Part shown: one piece after another, positions 24,025 through 32,955 of the stretch | Layout of the letters: each line of letters begins with the position of its first letter | Numbering within the stretch: position 1 is the stretch's first letter | Origin: Chitinophaga polysaccharea | Lineage (GTDB): Bacteria; Bacteroidota; Bacteroidia; Chitinophagales; Chitinophagaceae | Length of the DNA stretch: 64,000 nt | Reading direction: 5' to 3' | Assembly: GCF_902150045.1 (NCBI RefSeq) | Contig: NZ_CABFVU010000004.1 | Span: 799,745-863,744 of the forward strand | Made by a program: the position numbers and the translations under genes | The notes under the pieces: model-generated | The model's input: only the letters and a program-made list of their open reading frames with translations | Database searches by the model: none | Told to the model about the DNA's origin: nothing

Positions 24025-25884
24025 ATGCTTAGATGGAACAGGTTCCGTCCAAAGTTGACACAGTTACGTGCGTACGACCGGAGAACTTTGGTATTGATTT
24101 TAAGTATTGGCAGTTGTCAACAGATGATGGCACAGAACAAATTGCCATTAACAGATTTATCTGCATTCCAGCAGCCTGCAGCCAATTGGCGTATAGCCGG
24201 CGGGGTTAAAGCAGACCTGCAACAGAACAACCTGCTGCAAACAACTGCAGGTACCGGTATCCTGGTAAACCTGCCGGAAAAGAATGCACATGGTAAAGAC
24301 CTTTTCAGTACGCTGGAACATGGTGACCTGGATCTTGAACTGGATTATATGATGTCTAAAGGTTCTAATTCAGGCATTTACCTGCAGGGAAGGTATGAAA
24401 TCCAGTTGCTCGACAGCTGGGGTACCTTAGCTCCCCGCGCATCCGACAACGGAGGGATCTACGAACGCTGGAACGACAGCAAGCCGGAAGGGCTGCAGGG
24501 CTATGATGGCCATGCTCCCCGTCAGAATGTAAGCCGCGCTCCCGGTTTATGGCAGCACATGAAAATTTCCTTCCAGGCCCCCCGCTTTGATGCCGGCGGC
24601 AATAAAATCGCCGATGCCGTTATCCTGAAGCTGGAACTGAATGGCGTAACCATCCAGGAAAACGTAGTGCTTTCCGGACCTACCCGCGGCGCTGTACAAA
24701 ATAATGAAGTGCCTTCCGGTCCGCTCCGTATCCAGGGCGATCACGGCACCGTGGCTTTCAGAAACATCGTGATCAATAACTTCAGCGCTCCCAAACCAAC
24801 CCTGGAAGATGTAAAATACAGCGTGTACAAAGGCAGCTTCGATAAAGAACCCAACTTTGCTACCCTGAAACCTGCCGTTACCGGAACCTCCCCGCTGCTT
24901 ACCTCCAACATTGCAGGTTTGCCGGACAATGAGTTCCTGGTGCGCTACACCGCTACTCTGGCCATTAAAGCAGCCGGTAAATATCATTTCAACCTGCATA
25001 CATCCGGCGGCGGCGGTGTGCTGAAGGTGAACAACCAGCAGGTGATCCTCCCAAGGGGCTGGGATGGCCGCGGCAGCATTGACCTGCAGCCGGGTAACTA
25101 CCCTGTGGAAGTATTATACGTCAAAAACACCGACTGGGCTAAACCGTCCATTACTTTATCTGTAAGTGAAGCAGGTATCCGCGAGTTCGTGATCAGCGAT
25201 ACCAATGTACCCGCTGATGATCCCACTGATCCTATCCTGGTAACGGCCAACGAAAACACAGTTTTGCGCAGTTTCATGGATGTTCGTGGCGGCAAACGCG
25301 TGGTACACGCTGTGTCTGTAGGCAGCCCAACCAAAGTGCATTACACCTACGATATGGACAACGGTCTGCCTTTCCAGGTGTGGCGCGGCGAATTCCTGAA
25401 CACCACGCCTATGTGGCATGACCGCGGCGATGGATCTTCCCGCCCGCTGGGTACCGTACAGGTGCTTACCAACCAGCCTGCACTGGCTATTGGTAAACTG
25501 GCTACCAAAGAAACTGCCTGGAGCGCGGATACTACAGGTACCGGCTTCCGTCCAACCGGTTATTCACTCGATGAAAGCGGTAAACCTACTTTCCGTTATA
25601 ATATCTATGGTACCGCTGTAACAGATGATATCAGCGTGCTTCCGGAAAACCAGGGCATTCACCGTACCGTTACGGTGCAGCAACCTGCCTCCGACCTGTA
25701 TCTGCGTATAGCCGTAGGAGATAGTATAGAGCAGGTATCCCCTGGTTTGTATGTGATTGGCGATAAATCCTATTATGTGAAGATGGATGATGCCAAAGCG
25801 AATCCCATTATCCGCAATCAGAACGGCCGCGCGGAGCTGATAGTGCCGGTACAGGCGAAAACAGGTTATGCGGTTATCTTCTAA
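24025..25884 (+). CDS. DUF1080 (3-keto-disaccharide hydrolase family) protein with PA14-like domain
   Basis: The 619-aa exported protein has a lipoprotein-like signal (LVLILSIGSCQQMMAQ). A DUF1080 domain spans about 45-255 (DLDLELDYMMSKGSNSGIYLQGRYEIQLLDSWG, WNHM-like GLWQHMKISFQAP). A PA14-like carbohydrate-binding module follows (about 270-395, FLVRYTATLAIKAAGKYHFNL, VLYVKNTDW) and a further beta-rich tail. DUF1080 is described as cleaving 3-keto-glycosides made by oxidoreductases. It is the first gene of a two-gene unit, 12 bases before a cytochrome-bearing sugar-dehydrogenase-like gene. The start is uncertain: MLRWNR at 24025 is the first ATG. Confidence 0.8.
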   Translation: MLRWNRFRPKLTQLRAYDRRTLVLILSIGSCQQMMAQNKLPLTDLSAFQQPAANWRIAGGVKADLQQNNLLQTTAGTGILVNLPEKNAHGKDLFSTLEHGDLDLELDYMMSKGSNSGIYLQGRYEIQLLDSWGTLAPRASDNGGIYERWNDSKPEGLQGYDGHAPRQNVSRAPGLWQHMKISFQAPRFDAGGNKIADAVILKLELNGVTIQENVVLSGPTRGAVQNNEVPSGPLRIQGDHGTVAFRNIVINNFSAPKPTLEDVKYSVYKGSFDKEPNFATLKPAVTGTSPLLTSNIAGLPDNEFLVRYTATLAIKAAGKYHFNLHTSGGGGVLKVNNQQVILPRGWDGRGSIDLQPGNYPVEVLYVKNTDWAKPSITLSVSEAGIREFVISDTNVPADDPTDPILVTANENTVLRSFMDVRGGKRVVHAVSVGSPTKVHYTYDMDNGLPFQVWRGEFLNTTPMWHDRGDGSSRPLGTVQVLTNQPALAIGKLATKETAWSADTTGTGFRPTGYSLDESGKPTFRYNIYGTAVTDDISVLPENQGIHRTVTVQQPASDLYLRIAVGDSIEQVSPGLYVIGDKSYYVKMDDAKANPIIRNQNGRAELIVPVQAKTGYAVIF

Positions 25885-25905
25885 GCAGCAATACTAATGA
25901 CTATT

Positions 25906-27849
25906 ATGAAACTGAACTATAAAAGAATTACAGCAGGAATAGCCGCAGGTATGTTCCTGATGACAACGGCCATCACGCCTGTAAAAGCACAGGAGTCCCC
26001 GAAGGAAGAGGACTTTTTCCGCATCGCGCGCATCAGCTCACCAGAAGGCACCCTGCTGGAAGTAGGGGGCCTATGCACCCTGCCTAACGGCGACCTTGGT
26101 GTGGCTACCCGCCGCGGCGATATATTTATAGTAGAGAATCCCACCAGCAAATCACCCTACTTCAGGAAAGTGGCTTCCGGGCTGCATGAGGTACTGGGAC
26201 TGGCCTATAAAAACGGTTCTCTCTACTGCGCACAACGCGGTGAGCTTACCAAAATGACCGATACCAATATGGACGGCAAAATGGACCTGTTCGAAACCGT
26301 ATTCGCATGGCCCCTGTCTGGTCACTATCACGAATACAGCTTTGGCCCGGTGCTGGGCACAGATGGCTCCTTCTTTGTTTCCGGCAACGTTGCCTTTGGC
26401 GACGAAGAATGGTGGCGCGGTGAAAGCCGTGTGCCCTGGAGAGGCTGGATGATGCACATCACTGAAGACGGTAAAATGGAACCATGGGCTACCGGTTTCC
26501 GCTCTCCCTGCGGACTAGGTACCATTGATGGTGAACTGTTTTATACAGAGAACCAGGGCGACTGGATGGGATCCGGTGGTTTAACCCATGTGAAAAAAGG
26601 CAGCTTTGTAGGACACCCGGCCGGTTTACGCTGGACCAACCTGCCTAATTCACCAGTGAAGCTCACTACAGAAGAACTTTACGCCAAAGTAGATCCCCGT
26701 TTCCGCAAGGACGCCAACGGCCGCGCTATCAAACCTGAAAACGTAGAGAACGAAAAGTTTGTGACACTGTTTGATATGAAGAAATATTTTCCTGAAGTAC
26801 AGGTGCCGGCTGTTTGGCTGCCACACGGTGTTTTAGGGATCTCCAATGCACAGCTTACCACCATCCCCGAAGGAACCTTTGGCCCCTTTGCCAAACAGGT
26901 GCTGATCGGCGACCAGGGACAAAGTAAAATCGTAAGGGTATACCTTGAGAAAGTGAATGGAGAATACCAGGGCGCCGCCTGGGATTTCAGAAGCGGTTTC
27001 CAGTCGGGCGTATTACGTTTGGCCTGGGGTAAGGACGGTTCCCTCTTTGTAGGTGAAACCAACCGTGGATGGGGCTCCGCCGGCGATGCCAACCAGGGTC
27101 TGCAACGCCTTGTATGGAATAACAAGGTGCCGTTTGAAATGAGAACGGTAAATGCGATGCCGGATGGTTTTGAAATTACCTTCACCTTACCGGTAGATAA
27201 AAAGTATGCAGAAGACATCGCTTCCTACAACGTGGAGAGCTTTATCTATAAATACCACCCCGTGTACGGAAGCCCTACCGTTAATACCGAGAAGCTTACC
27301 ATTAAAGGGGTACAGGTATCTCCTGATGGTATGAAGGTGCGCCTGGTGATCGACGGGCTGCGTCAGTACTACATTCATAAGTTGTCGCTGAACGGTATCC
27401 GTACCCAGGAAAATTCCTATTCACTGGTACACCCTGATGTATACTATACGCTGAATAACATCCCGGATGGGGCCAAACTGGCGGTATCTGCACTGAGCAC
27501 CAAAAACTCTGCAGCCAAACCAGCTACCACTGCCACTAAAGTAGCAGAGGCAAAAGCAGCTTCCACAGCAGCAAAAACAGCTCCTGCAAAAACGCTGACC
27601 TATGAGCAGGTGAAGCCATTGCTGAACAAATACACTTGTTCTTCCTGCCATAATCCTGATAAAAAGCAGGTTGGCCCTGGTTTCCGCGATGTAGCCAAAA
27701 GGAATTATTCTGTTGCCAAAATACTGGCGCTGATAAAAAATCCGCAGCCGGAAAACTGGCCTGGCTATGCTACGCCAATGCCTCCGTTCCCGCAGGTGCC
27801 ACAGGCAGATGCGGTGAAGATTGCCACCTGGATCAACTCCCTGAAATAG
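25906..27849 (+). CDS. PQQ/sugar-dehydrogenase-like beta-propeller protein with C-terminal cytochrome c
   Basis: The 647-aa exported protein (signal MKLNYKRITAGIAAGMFLMT ending VKAQ) carries a six-bladed propeller of the soluble glucose dehydrogenase type (about 40-440: LCTLPNGDLGVATRRGD, GDQGQSKIVRVYL, LFVGETNRGWGS). It then has an Ala/Lys/Thr-rich linker and a C-terminal heme domain with CSSCH and Met in TPMPPFPQVP. It is likely a periplasmic sugar oxidase passing electrons to the heme. It follows the DUF1080 gene by 21 bases with a terminator behind it. A second ATG nine bases earlier (25897) is an alternative start. Confidence 0.8.
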   Translation: MKLNYKRITAGIAAGMFLMTTAITPVKAQESPKEEDFFRIARISSPEGTLLEVGGLCTLPNGDLGVATRRGDIFIVENPTSKSPYFRKVASGLHEVLGLAYKNGSLYCAQRGELTKMTDTNMDGKMDLFETVFAWPLSGHYHEYSFGPVLGTDGSFFVSGNVAFGDEEWWRGESRVPWRGWMMHITEDGKMEPWATGFRSPCGLGTIDGELFYTENQGDWMGSGGLTHVKKGSFVGHPAGLRWTNLPNSPVKLTTEELYAKVDPRFRKDANGRAIKPENVENEKFVTLFDMKKYFPEVQVPAVWLPHGVLGISNAQLTTIPEGTFGPFAKQVLIGDQGQSKIVRVYLEKVNGEYQGAAWDFRSGFQSGVLRLAWGKDGSLFVGETNRGWGSAGDANQGLQRLVWNNKVPFEMRTVNAMPDGFEITFTLPVDKKYAEDIASYNVESFIYKYHPVYGSPTVNTEKLTIKGVQVSPDGMKVRLVIDGLRQYYIHKLSLNGIRTQENSYSLVHPDVYYTLNNIPDGAKLAVSALSTKNSAAKPATTATKVAEAKAASTAAKTAPAKTLTYEQVKPLLNKYTCSSCHNPDKKQVGPGFRDVAKRNYSVAKILALIKNPQPENWPGYATPMPPFPQVPQADAVKIATWINSLK

Positions 27850-27868
27850 GTAATTGCATCATAAAAAA

Positions 27869-27908
27869 ATGGATCGGATATACTTTGTATCCGATCCATT
27901 TTTTTTTT
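27869..27908 (+). terminator. Intrinsic terminator of the DUF1080/cytochrome unit
   Basis: A 12-bp stem ATGGATCGGATA / TATCCGATCCAT with loop TACTTTG is followed by ten T residues. It lies 20 bases beyond the stop codon at 27849. Confidence 0.85.
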
Positions 27909-27969
27909 ATGAAAGACAGTCATCGGCGGGTGAACTTTTTTTCATCACCCCTGTTAACTATGTATCACT

Positions 27970-28068
27970 ATGAAAAACACCTATAGCGGCAAGGCCCTCC
28001 TGTATTTGTTTTTCCCATACATGACACTGATAAAGAGACGGTTGATAAACAGGCACAACATCTTGTAG
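27970..28068 (+). CDS. Possible 32-aa small protein in its own transcription unit
   Basis: Between two plus-strand terminators lies ATG-AAA-AAC-ACC... encoding MKNTYSGKALLYLFFPYMTL and then IKRRLINRHNIL. It has a hydrophobic middle and a basic tail. A GC-rich terminator follows 19 bases later. The frame is short and could equally be part of a small RNA; no family is recognised. Confidence 0.3.
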   Translation: MKNTYSGKALLYLFFPYMTLIKRRLINRHNIL

Positions 28069-28086
28069 ATAATCCGAGATGTGCAG

Positions 28087-28123
28087 GGGCGGGCCCTTAA
28101 GCGATGTAGCGCCCGCCCTTTTT
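28087..28123 (+). terminator. Second intrinsic terminator, ending a short orphan transcript
   Basis: GGGCGGGC (28087-28094) pairs with GCCCGCCC (28111-28118) across a 16-base loop and is followed by five T residues. It abuts the end of the convergent response-regulator gene, and no annotated plus-strand gene precedes it apart from the 32-codon frame. Confidence 0.7.
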
Positions 28124-28125
28124 AT

Positions 28126-28818
28126 TCAGGTAAGGCTGAACATGAACCCGATCCCGTAAATATTGCGGATACTGATATTTTCATTCCCCTGGAAGTATTT
28201 GCGGAAGCGGGATACAAATACATCTAAACTTCTTCCTACAAAATAATCATTTGTTCCCCATACCTGGTGCAGGATATCTTCCCGGCGGATCACTTTATTG
28301 CTGTTGTGATAGAAGTGCAGCAGCAGGTCGCTTTCCAGTGGTGTAAGAATAGTTTCTTTCCCGTTGCCGGTGAGTTTCAGGGAATCTTTGTGAAAACGCA
28401 TACCGCCAAGTTCAATGGCATTACCGGTGGAGATGCTGTTAACGGTCTGGTTCCTTTTCAGGATGTTTTTAATGCGGAGCACCAGTTCATCCACATCAAA
28501 TGGTTTTACGATATAATCATCCGCCCCTATTTTCAGGCCATACAGCCGGTCTTTCTTTTCACTGCGCGCCGTAAGGAAAAGGAACGGAACATTGGGTTGT
28601 ATTTTTACCAGTTCCTGCGCCAGTTCAAAGCCATCCATTTCAGGAAGGTTGATATCTATCAGTACAATATGCCAGGCAGAAGGAGTAGCCGTAAAAGCCT
28701 CCAGCGCCGCCCGGCCGTTTTGTTGCCAGTCGACAGAGAAATCCATCAGCTCCAGGTATTGCTTCACAACGTTACCAAGATCTGTTTCATCTTCTACCAG
28801 CAGAATGTGATGTTTCAT
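28126..28818 (-). CDS. OmpR-family two-component response regulator
   Basis: The 230-aa protein has a receiver domain (residues 3-120: acidic pocket Glu9-Asp10, phosphoacceptor Asp55 in VLIDINLPEMDG, Thr in FLFLTARS, Lys in YIVKPFD). The winged-helix DNA-binding domain (about 135-228) has LTPLESDLLLHFYHN and GRSLDVFVSRFRKYF. It starts 4 bases after the stop of the histidine kinase gene, so the pair is co-transcribed. Targets are unknown; the convergent cytochrome unit and the protease gene upstream are the neighbours. Confidence 0.95.
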   Translation of the reverse strand: MKHHILLVEDETDLGNVVKQYLELMDFSVDWQQNGRAALEAFTATPSAWHIVLIDINLPEMDGFELAQELVKIQPNVPFLFLTARSEKKDRLYGLKIGADDYIVKPFDVDELVLRIKNILKRNQTVNSISTGNAIELGGMRFHKDSLKLTGNGKETILTPLESDLLLHFYHNSNKVIRREDILHQVWGTNDYFVGRSLDVFVSRFRKYFQGNENISIRNIYGIGFMFSLT

Positions 28819-28822
28819 AGCG

Positions 28823-30295
28823 TTATATTTTTGAAGGTATGGTAATTACGAAAGTGCTGCCTGCACCGGGTTCGCTGCTCACTTTTATGGTCCAGCCGTG
28901 TGCATCCACGCATTGTTTTACATAGTAAAGGCCCAACCCCAGGCCCTTGGTGGGCCTGGACAGGTTAGGCTGATGCCGGTAAAATTTCTCAAAGATATGG
29001 CGGAGGGTGGCAGTGTTCATGCCAATACCATTGTCCTGTATAGTTAATATAATAGATTCTTTTTCCCGGGAAGTGGTGATGGTAATGATCTTCTCCGGCT
29101 GGTCGTTATACTTCACGGCGTTGTCCAGGATATTCTGCAACAGGGTAGTGAAGTGAAAAGTATCAGCTTCTATCATGAGCGGGCTGCCGCTGTTGTGAAA
29201 ATCGAAGCGGATAGCCTGTTTCATGGTATTTAGACTGTATACCGCCAGTATGCCGCTGATCAGTTCATTCAGATCAGTGGTAGTGATTTTAAGCGCCAGT
29301 TTTTCCGTGGCGGCAATATTGATCACTTTTTCTACCAGGAGCTTCAATCGTTCTGCCTGCCGGTTAATGATTTCAGACAATGCAGTAACGCTTTGTTTAT
29401 TATCCAGTGTTTTTTCATTCTGAATATTTTTATTGGCGACAATAATGGCCGTGATAGGCGTATTGAATTCGTGGGTAATGTTGTTAATGAAATCAGATTT
29501 CATATCCGACAAATGTTTTTGCCGGATCCATTTGAACAGGGTGATGGCAAAGAGCGTAATCACGGCCAGCAGGGTAAGTAAGCCGGGCAGTATGGTATAT
29601 TTCATTTGCTGAAGCACCAGTGTGCGGCGGTTGTAGGGATCGGCATAAAAAGAAAACGACAGGGAATAGGAGTAGGGCATGGGGGAGTTGGCTACCAGCG
29701 ACGAGGCAGCGCTGTTTTCATTCAGCTGCTGCAGGTTACCGCAAATAAAGAGGCCTATTTCCTTTTGCCTGTTGGCCGGGATAAGCGGGTATTTTTTAAA
29801 CCGGTTATAAACGTTCACGTACTGGCTGTCTTTGAACTTGATGTCCAGCCGGTGGATACATAAAGCAAACAGCAGGGAGTCTTTGATCCCATCGTTCGCT
29901 TTGATGGCTTTCAGCATGCTGTCGGTATTCTCATGTTTTACCAGTTCCCGGATGATACGGTTCACCAGGTGCTGGGAGGCAGTGTCAAAGCTGTGACGGT
30001 TGGTATTATAAAGTTGTTCCAGGTAGGGATATTGCGGCACTATGATGCTGTCCAGCAGCGGTTGTCCGCCGGGGAACAGTTTATCGTTGGCAATAGCCAG
30101 GTTGTAGGCTTCGCCGATCCTTCCTTTTTCCACGTAGTTAAAACGACTGTCCAGCAACTGATAGGTATTATATATCAGGAAAAACTGTACGATAGCCAAT
30201 GCGATAATACAGATAACCGCTGTCAGGATATACAGCTTGATGGAATGCCTCATGCTCCGCTTTGTTACTTTTGGTTGACTTTTCTTCTTCTTCAA
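28823..30295 (-). CDS. Membrane sensor histidine kinase
   Basis: The 490-aa kinase has a first transmembrane helix at about 20-43 and a periplasmic sensor of about 185 residues without a recognised domain. A second helix is at 234-255. The HisKA domain has phosphoacceptor His275 in NNITHEFNTPITAI, and the HATPase domain has N-box LQNILDNAVKYND, G1 DNGIGM and G2 KGLGLGLYYVK. It phosphorylates the response regulator encoded 4 bases downstream. The start at 30295 (MKKKKSQPKVTKRSM) has a positively charged cytoplasmic tail as expected. Confidence 0.9.
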   Translation of the reverse strand: MKKKKSQPKVTKRSMRHSIKLYILTAVICIIALAIVQFFLIYNTYQLLDSRFNYVEKGRIGEAYNLAIANDKLFPGGQPLLDSIIVPQYPYLEQLYNTNRHSFDTASQHLVNRIIRELVKHENTDSMLKAIKANDGIKDSLLFALCIHRLDIKFKDSQYVNVYNRFKKYPLIPANRQKEIGLFICGNLQQLNENSAASSLVANSPMPYSYSLSFSFYADPYNRRTLVLQQMKYTILPGLLTLLAVITLFAITLFKWIRQKHLSDMKSDFINNITHEFNTPITAIIVANKNIQNEKTLDNKQSVTALSEIINRQAERLKLLVEKVINIAATEKLALKITTTDLNELISGILAVYSLNTMKQAIRFDFHNSGSPLMIEADTFHFTTLLQNILDNAVKYNDQPEKIITITTSREKESIILTIQDNGIGMNTATLRHIFEKFYRHQPNLSRPTKGLGLGLYYVKQCVDAHGWTIKVSSEPGAGSTFVITIPSKI

Positions 30296-30452
30296 TTGTT
30301 GATAACGCCTGTTCCCGATGCTTTTAAATTCTGTTTACAATCCGTTAGGGATTTTTTAAAATTGATTAGTTTCCTGTTGGCTATTTTCACCAGTAAGATA
30401 CTACTTTTTTTATATTAGAAAATCGATTTAGCATTTTTTATAAAATCCCTGT

Positions 30453-31412
30453 ATGAAGAGATATTCAAGGTATGTATGGCCGGCCGGGGGCAGTTTTATG
30501 GCCATAGCCGCTTTTGCTGTTCAGTGTATCGCTGGTCCGGCGCAGCGGTTGGATAGGAGAGGTGCAGCCACCGCAGGCCACAGGCTGGTGGAAGATACAG
30601 CGCTGATACCGCCGCCCACCTGGCAGGAGCACTGGTTTGAGCACCGGCAGGAGATGCGCCGGGTGTTCAGCAATTCCTCCATTTCCGTGTACTACGACAA
30701 AGAAACGCCCGGAACCATTACCTGGCCGGACACACTGTTAACCAAAGTATGGAACTACACCACTCAAACCTATGGCGCCTTTGGAAAGGATAACCGCCTG
30801 TTTGTACTGCTGCATACCGGCAAGTATGCTGGCGGGCACCCATCTACTTATTTTGATGCAAGCCATGACCACCGCAATGTAATTGACGTGGGGCATGCTG
30901 GCGACTGGGTAAGCCCCACCGGCTGGAACCTGGATGCTGCAGTGCATGAGGTAGGGCATATTGTGGAAGGGGCAGCCAAAGGGGTGCATGGCTCGCCTGC
31001 GTTCCCGATATGGAAAGACAGCAAATGGATGGAGATCTACCAGTACGACGTGTACCGCGCGCTTGGCTGGGAAGCAGAGGCGCAGCGCTGGTTCGATATG
31101 CAGATGAAGGGAGCCGACAACTTTCCCCGGCCGGGTACACAGTGGTTTAAAAACTGGTTTTACCCTATCTATCATCAATATGGCGGCGCTAAAGTGCTGA
31201 ACAATTTCTTCACCTTGCTGGCCGCGAATTTTCCGCGTAACGGCAACGCCTATACGCGGGATATGAATTGGGGGGAATTTATTCATTTCTGGAGCGGCGC
31301 CGCGGGCGTAAACCTGAAACCGCAGGCCACTGTTGCCTTCGGATGGCCGGAGGAATGGGAAACACAGTTCCGGCAGGCACAGAAGGATTTTCCGGGTGTA
31401 AAATATAAATGA
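30453..31412 (+). CDS. Putative secreted zinc metallopeptidase-like protein (HExxH)
   Basis: The 319-aa protein has an N-terminal signal (MKRYSRYVWPAGGSFMAIAA to about residue 29). Residue 171 onward shows AAVHEVGHIVEGAAKG, containing HExxH as in zinc peptidases of the gluzincin/zincin type, and a later Glu (WEAEAQRW) could be the third ligand. Aromatic motifs follow (WKDSKWMEIYQYDVYRALGW, WFKNWFYPIYHQYGGAKVL). No specific peptidase family is recognised. It faces away from the two-component system and a MITE-like repeat starts 3 bases after its stop. Confidence 0.6.
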   Translation: MKRYSRYVWPAGGSFMAIAAFAVQCIAGPAQRLDRRGAATAGHRLVEDTALIPPPTWQEHWFEHRQEMRRVFSNSSISVYYDKETPGTITWPDTLLTKVWNYTTQTYGAFGKDNRLFVLLHTGKYAGGHPSTYFDASHDHRNVIDVGHAGDWVSPTGWNLDAAVHEVGHIVEGAAKGVHGSPAFPIWKDSKWMEIYQYDVYRALGWEAEAQRWFDMQMKGADNFPRPGTQWFKNWFYPIYHQYGGAKVLNNFFTLLAANFPRNGNAYTRDMNWGEFIHFWSGAAGVNLKPQATVAFGWPEEWETQFRQAQKDFPGVKYK

Positions 31413-31414
31413 TG

Positions 31415-31524
31415 AGAGGCTGTATCATAACTAACTTAATGGGTGTGAGAATCGCATATACGAAAATTTTTTCCACCCGGTACCCGAGTAAAATCGGGTA
31501 AAAGTTATTTATGATACAGCCTCT
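31415..31524. repeat. 110-bp MITE-like element, copy 1
   Basis: The ends AGAGGCTGTATCATAA and TTATGATACAGCCTCT are inverted repeats. The interior (TAACTTAATGGGTGTGAGAA onward to ACCCGATTTTACTC-like text) matches the second copy at 40410-40518 in the opposite orientation. No coding capacity is present. Non-autonomous elements of this sort are moved by a transposase encoded elsewhere. Confidence 0.8.
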
Positions 31525-31579
31525 TTATTTTGTAAGATGCTTTATTGGCCGATAACTGTGCTGTTCATGATCCCTGCCT

Positions 31580-32089
31580 TTACCTCGTATAAAATTTACG
31601 GGCCATCAGCGAAAGCGGTATCCCGATCATTACCATAAGGATAGCTATATTAATAATGGAATTCGCCAGGCGCAGCGGTCCGTGCGGTACCTGGCTTAAC
31701 GGCAGCACCACCAGGTTCATAACACACCATACCAGCAGCCCGTAAACCACTCCTGTAGCCACAGGATGCTGGCGGAGGCCCGGCAGCTTCGGGTAAATAA
31801 GGAAGAAAACGAACGACCATACCAGTGCGATCAGGTAATGAAACAACAACCCCCACCACATCATAGCCGGCCCTGCGTTAAATGCCGCCTTGCCAAACAC
31901 GCCGCTGCTGATGTACACCAGTATCCTGCCCACCGGCTGTCCATGACTGGCAATTGAAAAGTGTACAAATGCAGATAGGATATCCAGGGTGCCGGTAACA
32001 AGGCCAGCCAGTAAAACAGCACCTGGAAAAGAAGAAACGGCACGCATGAAATTTGTTTTTATATGAGAGATAGAAGAAGCGTTATACAT
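31580..32089 (-). CDS. Four-helix integral membrane protein of unknown function
   Basis: The 169-aa protein has about four hydrophobic segments: GAVLLAGLVTGTLDILSAFV, AMMWWGLLFHYLIALVWSFVF, GVVYGLLVWCVMNLVVLPL and IINIAILMVMIGIPLSL. No signal cleavage site is seen. Translation may start at 32047 (MRAVSSFPGAV), which places the first helix closer to the N-terminus. No known motif is recognised. It is divergent from the TetR regulator. Confidence 0.6.
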   Translation of the reverse strand: MYNASSISHIKTNFMRAVSSFPGAVLLAGLVTGTLDILSAFVHFSIASHGQPVGRILVYISSGVFGKAAFNAGPAMMWWGLLFHYLIALVWSFVFFLIYPKLPGLRQHPVATGVVYGLLVWCVMNLVVLPLSQVPHGPLRLANSIINIAILMVMIGIPLSLMARKFYTR

Positions 32090-32243
32090 CTCCTTAAATT
32101 AAAAAATTCCGCTATAAAAACCTCGTACCTGGTAAGATTTTCACCTCTTAGCTTAATCTATTATTAAGAAATATTAAAAACAGCTTAAAATTTTAAAGAA
32201 ATTTATTCAAAATCAATTAACTACAATATTTATAAATTTAAAT

Positions 32244-32297
32244 TTAAACAAACGATTAAATAAACGCTTGTTTAAATTAAACGTTTGTTTAATTTTG
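32244..32297 (+). promoter_or_regulatory. Promoter and TetR-type operator of the efflux operon
   Basis: A perfect Bacteroidota promoter is visible: TTG at 32268-32270, a 19-base spacer and TAATTTTG (TAnnTTTG) at 32290-32297. Over it lies an 11-bp inverted repeat, TTAAACAAACG (32244-32254) with CGTTTGTTTAA (32282-32292). Between them is the half-palindrome TAAACGCTTGTTTA (32261-32274). This placement means repressor binding would block RNA polymerase, so TetR likely represses its own operon. Confidence 0.75.
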
Positions 32298-32322
32298 CCT
32301 TGTCAAATTCATAAAAAGGAAC

Positions 32323-32955
32323 ATGGAAGAATATAGTGAAAAACAGCTCTCGATTTTAAAGGTTGCAGAGCGGCTATTTGCCGATCAGGGCTTTCATGGC
32401 ACGTCGGTGAGAGATATAGCACAGGAAGCAGATGTGAACATCGCCATGATCTCCTATTATTTTGGTTCGAAAGACAAATTGCTGGAAACTATTTTCAAAT
32501 ACAGACTGGAGGCTTCCAGGAAGTTCATCAATGAATTATTGGAGAACGATACGATGGAGCCACTGGAGAAAATAAACAGCCTGATCGACCGGTTCGTCAA
32601 TAAAATGCTTGGAGAGCAGTATTTCCAGTGCATTATGAGCCGCGAACAGCTGAACAGTCAGCAAAGCCCTATCAGGGATCTCATCTGGCAACTAAAGGGA
32701 GAAATGCTCGGTTTGATGCGCCCCATCGTTACACGCGCCCAGGAAGCGGGCATCTTTTATAAAGATGTGGACGTGGAAATGCTGATGACCACATTATTCG
32801 GGACTATTCACCAGGTAATACCTGCCCAGCATATATTAAGAAGCAGCTCCGGTGTGGAAGATCTGAGCGAGGATGAATACAGGGAGTTTGTGAAAAACAG
32901 AGTAAGTACACATTTAAAAAAATTGTTTAAAGCAATCCTAAAACATGAATTCTAA
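32323..32955 (+). CDS. TetR/AcrR-family transcriptional regulator
   Basis: The 210-aa protein has the TetR HTH at about residues 10-55 (ILKVAERLFADQGFHGTSVRDIAQEADVN with breaks, then ISYYFGSKDKLLE). A helical ligand-binding domain follows. Its last 11 bases overlap the TolC-family gene. A promoter with inverted repeats of its probable operator lies 26 bases upstream. It most likely represses the efflux genes until a toxic compound binds. Confidence 0.95.
   Translation: MEEYSEKQLSILKVAERLFADQGFHGTSVRDIAQEADVNIAMISYYFGSKDKLLETIFKYRLEASRKFINELLENDTMEPLEKINSLIDRFVNKMLGEQYFQCIMSREQLNSQQSPIRDLIWQLKGEMLGLMRPIVTRAQEAGIFYKDVDVEMLMTTLFGTIHQVIPAQHILRSSSGVEDLSEDEYREFVKNRVSTHLKKLFKAILKHEF

Noticed and set aside
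30738..31286. A 182-residue minus-strand gene opposite the HExxH protein
   Set aside because: It is a frame shadow of a gene with a clear signal peptide and metal motif.
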